From: CAYRKQ01 sp964424985
GTDB taxonomy: Bacteria; Patescibacteriota; Saccharimonadia; Saccharimonadales; UBA7683
Direction of reading: 5' to 3'
Assembly: GCA_964424985.1 (NCBI GenBank)
Contig: CAYRKQ010000004.1
Span: 1 to 54,937 of the forward strand
DNA length: 54,937 bases
Positions 8,964-16,873 of this stretch are shown here, piece by piece (position 1 is the first letter of the stretch; each line of letters starts with the position of its first letter). The notes beneath the pieces were generated by a model that ran no database searches, was not told where the DNA came from, and saw only the letters and a program-made list of their open reading frames with translations. A program made the translations under genes and the position numbers.

Positions 8964-9893
8964 ATGAGTGCACAAAAAATTGTTATAACTGGTGTTAACG
9001 GCTTCGTTGGTAAGCATCTTGTAAACGAACTTTCCGGTAGTGGCTTTGCTGTCGTTGGAGTTGACCGAGCAGATGGCCCAGACCAATCGATTGCTTCGAT
9101 CTTAGATTCTTTTATTTCAGCCGATCTTGCTGAGGGCTGGCCAGAAATTAATGACGTTACGTCAGTGATACACCTCGCTGGGCTGGCTGCCGTAGGACCC
9201 TCATTTGACGACCCACAGTCATACCTAACAATTAATAGCTCAATACTGACCCACATGGCAGAGTTCTACTTAAAATCTGAAACGAAGCCCAGAATTATTG
9301 TAGTAAGTAGTGGTGCAATCTACGATTCCACCAGCCCAATGCCCCTTACCGAGGAGTCACCAGTGGGCCACAATTCACCTTACGCCCTAAGTAAGATACT
9401 CAACGAACTACAGTGTGATTATTACAGGAGCCGTGGACTAGACTGCGTTATCGCTCGGCCCTTCAACCATATCGGCCCTGGTCAGAAAGCTGGTTTTTTA
9501 GTGCCAGATTTATACGAACAACTTCTGAAAGCAAAGAGCACTGGTGAAGATCTAAAAGTTGGGAATCTGCAAACACAAAGGGACTACACAGATGTACGTG
9601 ATGTTGTGAGAGCCTACAGACTTTTAGCCACGACTGAAAAACTAGACCATTCCCTCTATAACATCTGCTCAAGTACAAGTGTGGCTGGTGAGGAAATACT
9701 AAAGCTGCTTCAAAAAACTACGGCTACTAAAGATGTCGCAGTTGTTGCCGATCCTTCAAAAATAAGACCTAATGACGCGCAAAATATCGTCGGTGACAAC
9801 TCGCTCATTAAAAATGATACCGGCTGGCAGCCAGAAATTGCTTTAGAACAAACCATTGCCGACTTTGTTGAAGATTCTAAGCTTCAAGCTTAA
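8964..9893 (+). CDS. NAD(P)-dependent sugar reductase/epimerase, GDP-4-keto-6-deoxymannose reductase (RMD)-like
   Basis: A 309-residue short-chain dehydrogenase of the extended family. The NAD(P)-binding GVNGFVG is at residues 8-14, the catalytic serine lies in VVSSGAIYD and the YxxxK pair in YALSK. The blocks RPFNHIGPGQ and RDYTDVRDVVRAY resemble RMD, which reduces GDP-4-keto-6-deoxy-D-mannose to GDP-D-rhamnose. The neighbouring gmd product supplies exactly that substrate. I chose the ATG at 8964 over the upstream one at 8931, because 8931 would overlap the divergent permease and MSAQKIVITG is the normal family start. A UDP-sugar 4-epimerase remains an alternative. Confidence 0.75.
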   Translation: MSAQKIVITGVNGFVGKHLVNELSGSGFAVVGVDRADGPDQSIASILDSFISADLAEGWPEINDVTSVIHLAGLAAVGPSFDDPQSYLTINSSILTHMAEFYLKSETKPRIIVVSSGAIYDSTSPMPLTEESPVGHNSPYALSKILNELQCDYYRSRGLDCVIARPFNHIGPGQKAGFLVPDLYEQLLKAKSTGEDLKVGNLQTQRDYTDVRDVVRAYRLLATTEKLDHSLYNICSSTSVAGEEILKLLQKTTATKDVAVVADPSKIRPNDAQNIVGDNSLIKNDTGWQPEIALEQTIADFVEDSKLQA

Positions 9894-10914
9894 GGTCGTG
9901 CTCTACCATCAGCTTCACTAGAGCAGGGAAGTCAACTTTACGCTTCCAGCCGAGTTCTTTCTCAGCTTTTGTAGGATCACCAAGTAGTAGATCTACCTCT
10001 GATGGTCGGAAGAATTCAGAATTGATTTTTACTAGGACATTTCCGGTTGCAGAATCGACACCAGCCTCTTCTACTCCCGCGCCTTCCCACTTCAATTCGA
10101 TGCCAATTTCTTTAAAAGCTAGCTCGCAAAACTCACGAATCGAGTGCGTTTCGCCTGTTGCAAGCACGTAATCTTCTGGCTTTTCTTGCTGCAAAATTCG
10201 CCACATGCCTTCTACGTAATCGCCGGCATATCCCCAGTCACGCTTGGCATCAAGATTACCTAGTTCAATAGAGTCTTGTTTACCGTGTTTAATGCGAGCG
10301 ACGGCTTGGCTAATTTTACGAGTTACAAATTCGGGGCCTCGGCGCTCGCCTTCGTGGTTAAACAAAATCCCGCTAACCGCAAACATGTCGTAGTTTTCTC
10401 GGTAGTTTTTAGTTATCCAGTAGCCGTACAGCTTCGCGACGCCATAAGGACTTCGTGGATGAAATGAGGCCTCTTCTGTATAGCCGGCTTCTGGTCGATT
10501 GTAGTCAAGACCACCAAACATTTCTGAGGTTGAAGCTTGGTAAAATTTTGTTGTCTTCTCAAGCCCCGCTAGACGAATAGCTTCGAGCATGTTCAACACC
10601 GCCTTACCAGTTACGTCTGCGGTGAGTAGTGGGTTTTTAAATGAATACCCCACATGACTGATTGCCGCAAGATTGTATACCTCATCTGGCTTAATTTCTT
10701 GCAGCGCTCTGGTGAGTGACGAAAGATCAAGCAGATCTGCTGTTACTATGTGCAGAAAAGGAAATTCTTTTTGTAGCGCCTGATAGCGTGGGTGACTGGC
10801 TTCAATCTGCCCTCGAATCGTGCCGTACACCTCGTAACCTTTTTCATTAAGAAGCTTTGCCAGGTGCCCACCATCTTGCCCAGCAGTTCCAGTAATAAAT
10901 GCACGTTTTGCCAA
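9877..10914 (-). CDS. gmd: GDP-mannose 4,6-dehydratase
   Basis: A 345-residue protein of normal GMD length. It has the nucleotide-binding GTAGQDG at residues 9-15, the active-site block YQASTSEMFGG, the YxxxK pair in YGVAKLYGYW, and FNHEGERRGPEFVTRK, all diagnostic of GMD. It converts GDP-D-mannose to GDP-4-keto-6-deoxy-D-mannose, the branch point to GDP-D-rhamnose and GDP-L-fucose. The start codon is TTG at 10914, supported by a strong AGGAGG five nt upstream. The 3' end overlaps the convergent reductase gene by 17 nt, an unusual tail-to-tail overlap of two consecutive pathway enzymes. Confidence 0.95.
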   Translation of the reverse strand: MAKRAFITGTAGQDGGHLAKLLNEKGYEVYGTIRGQIEASHPRYQALQKEFPFLHIVTADLLDLSSLTRALQEIKPDEVYNLAAISHVGYSFKNPLLTADVTGKAVLNMLEAIRLAGLEKTTKFYQASTSEMFGGLDYNRPEAGYTEEASFHPRSPYGVAKLYGYWITKNYRENYDMFAVSGILFNHEGERRGPEFVTRKISQAVARIKHGKQDSIELGNLDAKRDWGYAGDYVEGMWRILQQEKPEDYVLATGETHSIREFCELAFKEIGIELKWEGAGVEEAGVDSATGNVLVKINSEFFRPSEVDLLLGDPTKAEKELGWKRKVDFPALVKLMVEHDLKLEA

Positions 10915-10969
10915 CTTTTCCTCCTGTTTTATTAACGTGTAATGACTCTATCATACCAGTTTTTTAAGG

Positions 10970-10975
10970 TATACT
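10970..10975 (+). promoter_or_regulatory. -10 element TATACT, near-leaderless promoter
   Basis: TATACT lies 9 nt before the ATG of the GT4 gene at 10985. No Shine-Dalgarno sequence and no clear -35 are visible. The expected start point falls close to the start codon. Confidence 0.5.
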
Positions 10976-10984
10976 TGTCTAGAT

Positions 10985-12085
10985 ATGAAGCGAATTGTCA
11001 TTGATGCCCGAGAATATCCGACCAGCACCGGTAGATACATTAGAAAGCTCTTGGAGTACCTTGAGAAGATCGATGCAGATTCAGACCGTGAATATGTGGT
11101 TTTAATAAAATCAGCCGATTTTGATAGCTACCAACCAAAAGCGAAGAATTTTTCAAAAGTTATAGCTGATTTTAAAGAATTTACCTTTGCCGAGCAATTT
11201 CCCTTTTTGCGACAGATTCGCAATTTGAAAGCAGATCTTGTTCATTTTGGCATGGTACAGCAACCTGCTTTTTATAGCGGCAACGTCGTCACTACCATGC
11301 ATGATCTCACCACCCTACGGTTTGTGAACCCTGAACGAAGCTCTCTCTACATTAGAACTAAAATGCCCGTGTACGCCTGGCTCAACAAGCGAGTGGCTAA
11401 AAAATCAGCGCACATCATCACCCCTACCGAGTTTGTGAAGCAAGATATTATCAATTACACGGGTGTACCCGCAGATAAAATCACCGTTACACTGGAGTCC
11501 GCTGATAAAATCACTGTTCCTGCAGAAGAATTTAAGCCATTACAAAATCAGCAATACCTTATGTACGTTGGACGAGCCTTGCCGCATAAAAACTTGATGC
11601 GTCTGGTTGACGCGTTTGGCGTTTTGAAGAAAACCCATCCGGATCTAAAGCTGGTGTTAGTCGGCAAGAAAGATTCGCACCTCGATCGCCACCTAGCTTA
11701 TGCTGAAGAACAAAACATTAAAGATGTTATTGCCACCGGCTACGTCTCAGAAGGCCAGCTCAGGTGGCTCTATGAGAATACCGCTTGTTATGTGTTCGCT
11801 TCTCTCTCAGAAGGGTTTGGCTTGCCAAGTCTTGAAGCCATGGCTCACGGTGCGCCCGTCGCTAGCTCTAACGCCACCTGCCTGCCAGAAGTGAATGGTG
11901 ACGCGGCGCATTACTTTGACCCCCTTGATATTAACGATATGGCTGATAAGATCAACGACGTCTTAACAGATGAAACACTGCGAAAAGCGCTCATTAAAAA
12001 AGGTGCTGAGCAAGTAAAGAAATATTCTTGGGAACGCATGGCCGAGCAAACACTTTCTGTTTACAAAAAGTGTTTGCGGGGCTAG
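10985..12085 (+). CDS. Glycosyltransferase family 4
   Basis: A 366-residue GT4 enzyme of the WbpZ/RfaB-like type. The N-terminus IDAREYPTSTGRYIRKL resembles mannosyl-/rhamnosyltransferases that start with an Arg/Gly-rich acceptor loop. The donor domain opens with YVGRALPHKNLMRLVDAF (about residue 194) and ends with the EX7E motif in SEGFGLPSLEAMAHG (about residue 277). It stands alone on the plus strand, divergent from gmd, with its own TATACT -10 element 9 nt from the ATG. Proximity to gmd suggests a GDP-sugar donor, which is an inference. Confidence 0.87.
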   Translation: MKRIVIDAREYPTSTGRYIRKLLEYLEKIDADSDREYVVLIKSADFDSYQPKAKNFSKVIADFKEFTFAEQFPFLRQIRNLKADLVHFGMVQQPAFYSGNVVTTMHDLTTLRFVNPERSSLYIRTKMPVYAWLNKRVAKKSAHIITPTEFVKQDIINYTGVPADKITVTLESADKITVPAEEFKPLQNQQYLMYVGRALPHKNLMRLVDAFGVLKKTHPDLKLVLVGKKDSHLDRHLAYAEEQNIKDVIATGYVSEGQLRWLYENTACYVFASLSEGFGLPSLEAMAHGAPVASSNATCLPEVNGDAAHYFDPLDINDMADKINDVLTDETLRKALIKKGAEQVKKYSWERMAEQTLSVYKKCLRG

Positions 12086-12112
12086 GGATTGGTTACTAGT
12101 TACTGGGGTGGG

Positions 12113-12502
12113 CTATAAAAGAGCTGCCTCTTTGAGGTCACGGGCTAATTTTCTATCGAATGTATAGAGCGGTTCAGCGTCGTTCAGTCTGGCCTGCACT
12201 GCCAAGCAGACATCTACAAACGAAACACTTTTATTACGCTCGTAAAGTGGTAAAACCTGCTGTAACATCGTTTTATTACACGTAACGGTATCTACGTTTA
12301 CGATGGCACGAATATTATCAACCACACCGCCCCTGTTCATTTCATAGCCTTTATTGAGCACGTATTCAACTTCACTAAATACGAGGTCGCTAATGTGGCA
12401 TTCTTGGCTCTTTAGTTGGCGCTCTACCGCCAACCGCTCCTTTTCTCTACCGGGCAGCAGCAACGCCAACACTGCATTTGTATCGAGTGAACAAGCTCTC
12501 AC
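12113..12502 (-). CDS. PIN-domain toxin, VapC-like
   Basis: A 129-residue PIN ribonuclease. The acidic metal-binding residues are in CSLDTN (residue 7), FSEVEYVL (near 45), SFVDVCLA (near 97) and YTFDRKL (near 115). VapC toxins cleave RNA, often initiator tRNA or rRNA loops. It overlaps its antitoxin gene by 4 nt (12499-12502), so translation is coupled. It is the second gene of a TA pair transcribed from the leaderless promoter at 12772-12800. Confidence 0.88.
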   Translation of the reverse strand: MRACSLDTNAVLALLLPGREKERLAVERQLKSQECHISDLVFSEVEYVLNKGYEMNRGGVVDNIRAIVNVDTVTCNKTMLQQVLPLYERNKSVSFVDVCLAVQARLNDAEPLYTFDRKLARDLKEAALL

Positions 12503-12765
12503 GCTCTATACTTCTTTTTAATAGCTACCACCCGCGCTTTATCTGCACGTTTTTTAGCCTCTGCCAGCGTAAGATCTGGTGTAGTTTTATGTATATGAAC
12601 CTGGTTACGACGTCTCACCTCTTCTAAGGTAAGTGCCTTTTCTATTACAACTCCGCCTTTGGCAAAGGCAAATGTCAGACGAGATCCTGGTTTTAAATTT
12701 AAATAGTCACGGACCTCTTTAGGTATAGTGGTTGTTCCTTTAGATGTAATGACCGTGCTCTTCAT
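12499..12765 (-). CDS. AbrB/SpoVT-fold antitoxin (VapB/MazE-like)
   Basis: An 88-residue protein with an N-terminal swapped-hairpin AbrB domain: STVITSKGTTTIPKEVRDYL followed by LKPGSRLTFAF, the classic VapB/MazE pattern. The basic C-terminal half (LAEAKKRADKARVVAIKKKYRA) probably wraps and inhibits the PIN toxin. The ATG lies only 6 nt downstream of a -10 hexamer and has no Shine-Dalgarno sequence, so the mRNA should be leaderless. The direct repeats upstream are candidate autoregulatory operators. Confidence 0.87.
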   Translation of the reverse strand: MKSTVITSKGTTTIPKEVRDYLNLKPGSRLTFAFAKGGVVIEKALTLEEVRRRNQVHIHKTTPDLTLAEAKKRADKARVVAIKKKYRA

Positions 12766-12771
12766 TCTTAC

Positions 12772-12812
12772 ATACTAGTAAAAGTAATACTTTTTGTCAA
12801 TGGTAATACTTT
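12772..12812 (-). promoter_or_regulatory. Leaderless TA promoter with two direct-repeat operator half-sites
   Basis: On the minus strand TTGACA (12800-12795) is followed after 17 bp by TAGTAT (12777-12772), then 6 nt to the ATG. A 10-bp direct repeat, GTAATACTTT on the plus strand, occurs at 12784-12793 and 12803-12812, 19 bp apart. The repeats flank and overlap the -35 region, as expected for AbrB-type autorepression. Confidence 0.8.
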
Positions 12813-12836
12813 GAGAGTATACATTGAAGTAAGTAC

Positions 12837-12866
12837 TTGACTAGACCTAGTCTAGTCTGCTATACT
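12837..12866 (+). promoter_or_regulatory. Promoter with 19-bp palindromic operator for the phd-vapC pair
   Basis: TTGACT (12837-12842) and TATACT (12861-12866) are spaced 18 bp, and the ATG follows 6 nt later. Between them lies a perfect palindrome with arms GACTAGAC and GTCTAGTC around CTA (12839-12857). It sits across the -35 and spacer, a textbook position for repression by the encoded Phd antitoxin. Confidence 0.85.
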
Positions 12867-12872
12867 GCAGTT

Positions 12873-13091
12873 ATGATTATCAACACCTATGACGCCAAGA
12901 CCAATCTTTCTAAGCTGCTCGCCCGGGTAGAAGCTGGCGAAACTATTACTATCGCTAAGGCTGGCAAGCCTATTGCGGAGCTAAAACCCCATTCCCCCGC
13001 TAAAACATATTACGATATGATCGGTACTGTTAAGCCGCAACCGACCGATGCCACAAAGCGGGTAAGAAAGCTTCGTGATAACTGGAGGTAA
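12873..13091 (+). CDS. Phd/YefM-family antitoxin
   Basis: A 72-residue protein starting MIINTYDAKTNLSKLLARVE, with GETITIAKAGKPIAELKP, the conserved Phd/YefM DNA-binding fold. Such proteins bind operator palindromes and neutralise a partner toxin through a flexible C-terminus. The start is set at 12873 rather than 12837, because the upstream in-frame ATG overlaps the -35 and the operator, while 12873 lies exactly 6 nt after the -10. The partner is the PIN toxin gene that follows after 3 nt. Confidence 0.9.
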   Translation: MIINTYDAKTNLSKLLARVEAGETITIAKAGKPIAELKPHSPAKTYYDMIGTVKPQPTDATKRVRKLRDNWR

Positions 13092-13094
13092 GAA

Positions 13095-13469
13095 GTGGTA
13101 TATGTAGACACCAACATTCTTATTTACCTGTTGGAAGGAAAAGAATGGTCGCATCCGATTGCCGACAAACTCACCGCCCTATCACTTCCACTTAAAACTT
13201 CCGCCCTGACAATTACTGAATTTCTATCCGGAGCAATTAATTTTGAGGACGCCAGAGCATCACTTTACCAGATGCCCTCACTGGTTTTTATAAAAGTAAA
13301 TGAACCGATTGCTGAACGAGCTGCGGATCTGCAGAAGAATCACGGTCTTAAGATTGGCGATGCTCTTCATCTTGCCACGGCCATTGAAGGCGATTGCACG
13401 TACTTTTTCACTAATGATCTAAAGTTAGCAAAAGCTGCAGGCAAGTATCTTGCAGTTTTAAAACCATAA
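13095..13469 (+). CDS. PIN-domain toxin, VapC-like
   Basis: A 124-residue PIN protein with a GTG start. The metal-coordinating residues are in VYVDTN (residue 5), TITEFLSG (near 43), IGDALHLA (near 91) and TNDLKLAK (near 109), all four intact, so it should be an active RNase. GGAGG inside the end of the phd gene serves as its ribosome site. It forms the second TA pair in the 1.4-kb cluster and is arranged divergently from the AbrB/PIN pair. Confidence 0.9.
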   Translation: MVYVDTNILIYLLEGKEWSHPIADKLTALSLPLKTSALTITEFLSGAINFEDARASLYQMPSLVFIKVNEPIAERAADLQKNHGLKIGDALHLATAIEGDCTYFFTNDLKLAKAAGKYLAVLKP

Positions 13470-13503
13470 ATAAGACCGCTAAAAGGTAGTTTCTGATCTG
13501 GTG

Positions 13504-13971
13504 CTAGTTTCCGCTAAATTCTAAAACAATATGCCGCTCGCGCCCTTCACCTTCGGAGTGACTGGTGATGTCACTGTAATCTTCAAGGCCGCGGTGAATG
13601 GTGCGCCGGTCGGCTCCGTTCATGGGCTGTAGCGCCTTACTTTTTTTTGCTTCGCGAACTTCTTTTACCCACTCTCCGAGCTGCTGTAGCAATTTTTCAG
13701 CGCGGTGTTTTTTATAATCAGCAATGTCAATATTCACCCGCGTCAGGGGTGCCTCTGCATTTTTTAGCATCGTGCTCACCAGTGCCTGCAAAGCTCTGAG
13801 TGTTTCACCGTTTGAACCGATTAAAAAGCCGTTTAAGTGGGTTGAAGGCACGTTCAGCTCAATCACGTCTTCGTCGTGAGAACTGGTGACAACGGCATTT
13901 AAACCAAAGAATGAGAGAATATCTTCAAGATACTTTCGGGCCGTTTCTATCGCTTGATCCTGCTCGCTCAT
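13504..13971 (-). CDS. jag: Jag/KhpB RNA-binding protein (KH + R3H)
   Basis: A 155-residue SpoIIIJ-associated protein. A KH-like domain contains GFLIGSNGETLRALQALVS (residues about 48-66). The C-terminal R3H domain has the motif ADRRTIHRGLED. It lacks the long N-terminal Jag-N extension of Firmicutes. Jag binds RNA and is nearly always coupled with yidC; here the ATG shares one base with the yidC stop (TAATG). It belongs to the rpmH-rnpA-yidC-jag cluster near the replication origin. Confidence 0.93.
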   Translation of the reverse strand: MSEQDQAIETARKYLEDILSFFGLNAVVTSSHDEDVIELNVPSTHLNGFLIGSNGETLRALQALVSTMLKNAEAPLTRVNIDIADYKKHRAEKLLQQLGEWVKEVREAKKSKALQPMNGADRRTIHRGLEDYSDITSHSEGEGRERHIVLEFSGN

Positions 13972-14948
13972 TATCGCCTCTTCTTTCGTTTCGCCTTCTT
14001 CTTTTGAGGAACGCCTGAAGGAGCAATAATACGTGTTTTGGTGGTGACCTTTCCTTTATTTGTTTTTTCAGTGACGCTGGGTTCTTCTTTTTTAGGTGGA
14101 ACGGGCTTCTTTTTTACTGAAACCACTTCGGCGACCTCTTCCATTTCTTCAGTGTCTTTTTTGAAGATCAGTGACTGCTGGAAGATACCAATGGCGCTAG
14201 AGGCCAGCAGATAGACAACCATGGCACCTTGAGTGAACAGACCAAAGGACAGCGTTAGAATCGGCATTAAGTAGGTCATGGTGCCACCCATAGCCGCGGC
14301 CATGTCTTCTTGCTCGGGTTGCTTACCACTACCGGATGCTTTGAGGATGTCGCGCAGACGCTTTTTGTTCTTTTGTTCGGGGAGAATCTGCTTAGTTTGA
14401 TAAAACGCCAGTACCGTGGCAGCAAGCGCTAGTAGTAACAGCGGCCAGTAAACAGCGCCACCGGCAATTGCTTTTTTACTCAGATCAATAAAGCCAAAGC
14501 TAATATAGCTAAAGACGCTATTATTTTGAATCACCTCTTGAACGTGAGGAATCTTCTGAACAAATGAATACGTAAAGTTGCCGATATCGCCTAGGTTCTC
14601 AGTCAGGTGACGCGCCGCCTGGAAGACCCCAATAAAGAGCGGCAGTTGAATAAGCGTCAGGCCGATTGAACCAAACGGGCTAATGCCCCTTTCTTTGTAG
14701 AGTTCCATCATGAGAGCGGCCTCTTTTTGTTTATCCCCTGCTGCTGCCTTTTTTACTTTTTTAAGCTCAGGCTGCAGATCGCGCATTTTTTTACTTTGGT
14801 GAAGCTGTTTTTTGAGCAGTGGCCACATGGCTAAACGGATCACCACGGTGAAAACAATTAAACTCAGGCCCAGGTCGTGCCCAGGAAGCAAGCCATAAAT
14901 GGCGACCAGCAAGTTATAAAGCGGTTGGACAATCAGCGTTTGAAACAT
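13971..14948 (-). CDS. yidC: Membrane protein insertase YidC/Oxa1
   Basis: A roughly 325-residue YidC of the short Gram-positive type without a large periplasmic domain. The N-terminus MFQTLIVQPLYNLLVAIYG is the first membrane segment, the conserved groove arginine is in TVVIRLAMWPLLKKQL, and a basic coiled loop follows. GISPFGSIGLTLIQLPLF is a core helix of the family. The C-terminus is very basic (KKKAKRKKRR), as in ribosome-binding YidC tails. I prefer the ATG at 14948 over 14960, because MFQTLIVQPLYN matches the family start. It inserts membrane proteins such as the many small pilin-like ones here. Confidence 0.94.
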   Translation of the reverse strand: MFQTLIVQPLYNLLVAIYGLLPGHDLGLSLIVFTVVIRLAMWPLLKKQLHQSKKMRDLQPELKKVKKAAAGDKQKEAALMMELYKERGISPFGSIGLTLIQLPLFIGVFQAARHLTENLGDIGNFTYSFVQKIPHVQEVIQNNSVFSYISFGFIDLSKKAIAGGAVYWPLLLLALAATVLAFYQTKQILPEQKNKKRLRDILKASGSGKQPEQEDMAAAMGGTMTYLMPILTLSFGLFTQGAMVVYLLASSAIGIFQQSLIFKKDTEEMEEVAEVVSVKKKPVPPKKEEPSVTEKTNKGKVTTKTRIIAPSGVPQKKKAKRKKRR

Positions 14949-15271
14949 TACACCTATCATACCACATCTTATGGGTTAGGGACTGGGGTATGGGTACTGG
15001 GTGGTAGGGGCCTCGAGACCCGGGGGCTAGTAGATGTTTTTCCTTTGTTTAGTAGCTAACGAAAACAGTGTGTCGCCTTTTTAGTCGCAAACAAGCAGGT
15101 GTCCGGCTAACGCCGGACTTGAAGCAAAGGTGGTTCAGATTGGCTGGGGCTCGAGTTCCTTAATAGAACTTTTTCAACTCAAGAGGATGACCCGATTGTC
15201 GATGTAGATGAGATTCGAGAGCTACTTGATGAAAACGATTGTTATATTCGAAAGTGAGATAGTCTTATTAG
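14949..15271. other. Gene-free spacer with a 7-bp hairpin and GGG-rich repeat tract
   Basis: No convincing gene is present. From 14971 to 15032 the sequence is a GGGNACTGG-type low-complexity tract similar to tracts at 12087-12112 and 16440-16470. A perfect hairpin GTCCGGC-TAAC-GCCGGAC lies at 15101-15118. An open frame lacking an ATG ends at 15257 with the peptide DDPIVDVDEIRELLDEN, which looks coding-like and may be the tail of a decayed gene. The spacer breaks the otherwise conserved rnpA-yidC link together with the Fic gene. Confidence 0.5.
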
Positions 15272-16312
15272 TCATTGTGGCGCAATATTATAGTTGTTAG
15301 CAGCAAATATATACTGCTCAATGAAAAGCTTCTTAAATGGCACCACGCTATTTTGCTCATAGAATACGAGTGTAGCTTCTTTGTAGTCTCTATCATCGAT
15401 GCTACGATAAGAGAGCGGGGCGAGGCCGTCACTAAGCAGTATTGCATTACCTAGCAATCTACTGGTTCGCTTATTGCCATCAACAAACGGTTGGATATAA
15501 CTTATACCAAGCACGCTTAGAAGTGCCTTTTCATACACATTGTCGGTATCTGCAATCCATGCAAACAATCGTTCTAGTGCCTCTCGAATTTGAAACTCGC
15601 TATCTAGGGGTCGGTAATTTGTTCCTGTTATACCGACTATACCCTTTCGTAGGTTACGTGAAATATTGAGGTTTTTACCTACAATGGCGTGAAGTTTCTC
15701 TAGCTGGGCAATGGTCGGATTTTTCCATGTCTTAATATCTTCAAATATGAACTCTAGGGCATCTTTTTGATTAAGTATCATTTGGGATTCATATTCAGTA
15801 TTACTTTCTGACTTTTCACCGTATCGAAGCAAACGTTCAGTTGATATCAAATCATATGTATTTCCTTCGATTTGCGATGTTTTCCACGAAAACTCGACAA
15901 TAAAGCGTAGTAGCTCTTTATTGTGAACACTGTTATCTGCTTGACGCGCATTAGCATGGTATAGGTCTGTAGCCGTTCCAAGTTGAACTACCTCTTCTTC
16001 TGATAATAGAGGTGCATATGGTTCTTCGAAAAGGGTAAAGTTAAATGAGGTATTCCCACCACGACTATCGGGATTGATGCCTAGGTAGGATCCTACGTTA
16101 ATCGGTTTAAGAAGTAGCCCTTTTTTTGAAAGCGTATATACTACTGATCTACCAGCGCCACTTTGTGAGAGTAACCCTGATTCAACCAATTCTGATAAGC
16201 GTCGTTTTACCGTCACCAAAGAAACCTCAGAAATCCCCTTATGAACCTGGGATGAGCTAAGACTATTGTCTGCGGTGAACAAAGCTAGTATTTTCTTATT
16301 CGTATCATTCAT
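15272..16312 (-). CDS. Fic-fold protein with N-terminal winged helix; catalytic His replaced by Gln
   Basis: A 346-residue protein. Residues about 1-70 are a winged-helix domain (VTVKRRLSELVESGLL). Then comes the class II inhibitory helix TSQIEGN near residue 140, and the Fic core with IQPFVDGNKRTSR. The family motif is HPFxDGNGR; here the catalytic histidine is glutamine (codon CAA, minus strand of 15491-15493), so AMPylation is doubtful. The start at 16312 is favoured over 16330 because the latter lies inside the operator palindrome, while 16312 is 8 nt after a -10. It is inserted between rnpA and yidC. It may act mainly as a DNA-binding regulator. Confidence 0.85.
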   Translation of the reverse strand: MNDTNKKILALFTADNSLSSSQVHKGISEVSLVTVKRRLSELVESGLLSQSGAGRSVVYTLSKKGLLLKPINVGSYLGINPDSRGGNTSFNFTLFEEPYAPLLSEEEVVQLGTATDLYHANARQADNSVHNKELLRFIVEFSWKTSQIEGNTYDLISTERLLRYGEKSESNTEYESQMILNQKDALEFIFEDIKTWKNPTIAQLEKLHAIVGKNLNISRNLRKGIVGITGTNYRPLDSEFQIREALERLFAWIADTDNVYEKALLSVLGISYIQPFVDGNKRTSRLLGNAILLSDGLAPLSYRSIDDRDYKEATLVFYEQNSVVPFKKLFIEQYIFAANNYNIAPQ

Positions 16313-16318
16313 GTGCTT

Positions 16319-16350
16319 TAATCGTATCATAGTGATACGATTAGTGTCAA
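16319..16350 (-). promoter_or_regulatory. Fic promoter with a perfect 25-bp palindromic operator
   Basis: TTGACA is at 16350-16345 on the minus strand. An 11-bp perfect inverted repeat, TAATCGTATCA and TGATACGATTA around TAG, covers 16319-16343. The -10 candidate TACGAT (16326-16321) lies inside it at 18-bp spacing, with the ATG 8 nt further. The palindrome would block the promoter when bound, most likely by the winged-helix domain of the encoded protein. Confidence 0.8.
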
Positions 16351-16520
16351 TATGTTTATGCTATAAAAGTTTGGTCGTCCTGTTTGCCCTGTCGAAAATA
16401 TAACTTTTTTGATCTGAAGTTTCTGGATAATGTATTTGGCTGGGGGGTAGGGACTGGTTACTAGCGAGCCCGCAAAGCCGCTGCAGCCACCCCCATTACC
16501 TAGTACCCGCAGACCATGCC

Positions 16521-16871
16521 CTATCTTTTGTAGAGATTAGCTTTGTGAAGTAGTTCAACGATGTTTTTGTTGAGCTCAGCTGACGACATGGTAGCAGCGC
16601 GCTCATCGAAAACGGTGATTACTAAGTCGTAAGGAGTTTCGAGCATTGACCAGTGTTGGCGCGCTGTTTCGTAGACGCGGCGGCGAATGCGGTTGCGAAT
16701 GGGGGCTTTTTTGGTGACTTTTTTAGAAACAATAACCGCCAGGCGATTTTCTATTCGCCGGCCGTTGTTGGTGTATTTGAGCTGAAAGAACCCCGCTCTA
16801 ACACTCTTGCCTTTGGAGTGCACAAAATTGAGGCTATTATGCCCATGAAAGCGAAAAAGTTTTTTGAGCAT
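16521..16871 (-). CDS. rnpA: Ribonuclease P protein component
   Basis: A 116-residue RnpA. The signature RNRIRRRVYETAR (RNR box) near residue 62 and FFQLKYTNNGRRIENRLAVIVSKKV are typical. It binds RNase P RNA and helps remove tRNA 5' leaders. Its ATG is 2 nt after the rpmH stop, the usual rpmH-rnpA coupling. Downstream, the conserved yidC neighbour is displaced by a 190-bp spacer and the Fic gene. Confidence 0.94.
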   Translation of the reverse strand: MLKKLFRFHGHNSLNFVHSKGKSVRAGFFQLKYTNNGRRIENRLAVIVSKKVTKKAPIRNRIRRRVYETARQHWSMLETPYDLVITVFDERAATMSSAELNKNIVELLHKANLYKR

Positions 16872-16873
16872 GG

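Noticed and set aside
15086..15257. Small gene between yidC and Fic
   Set aside because: The frame has no ATG and no ribosome site; only the tail looks coding, so it is reported as a possible remnant within the spacer.
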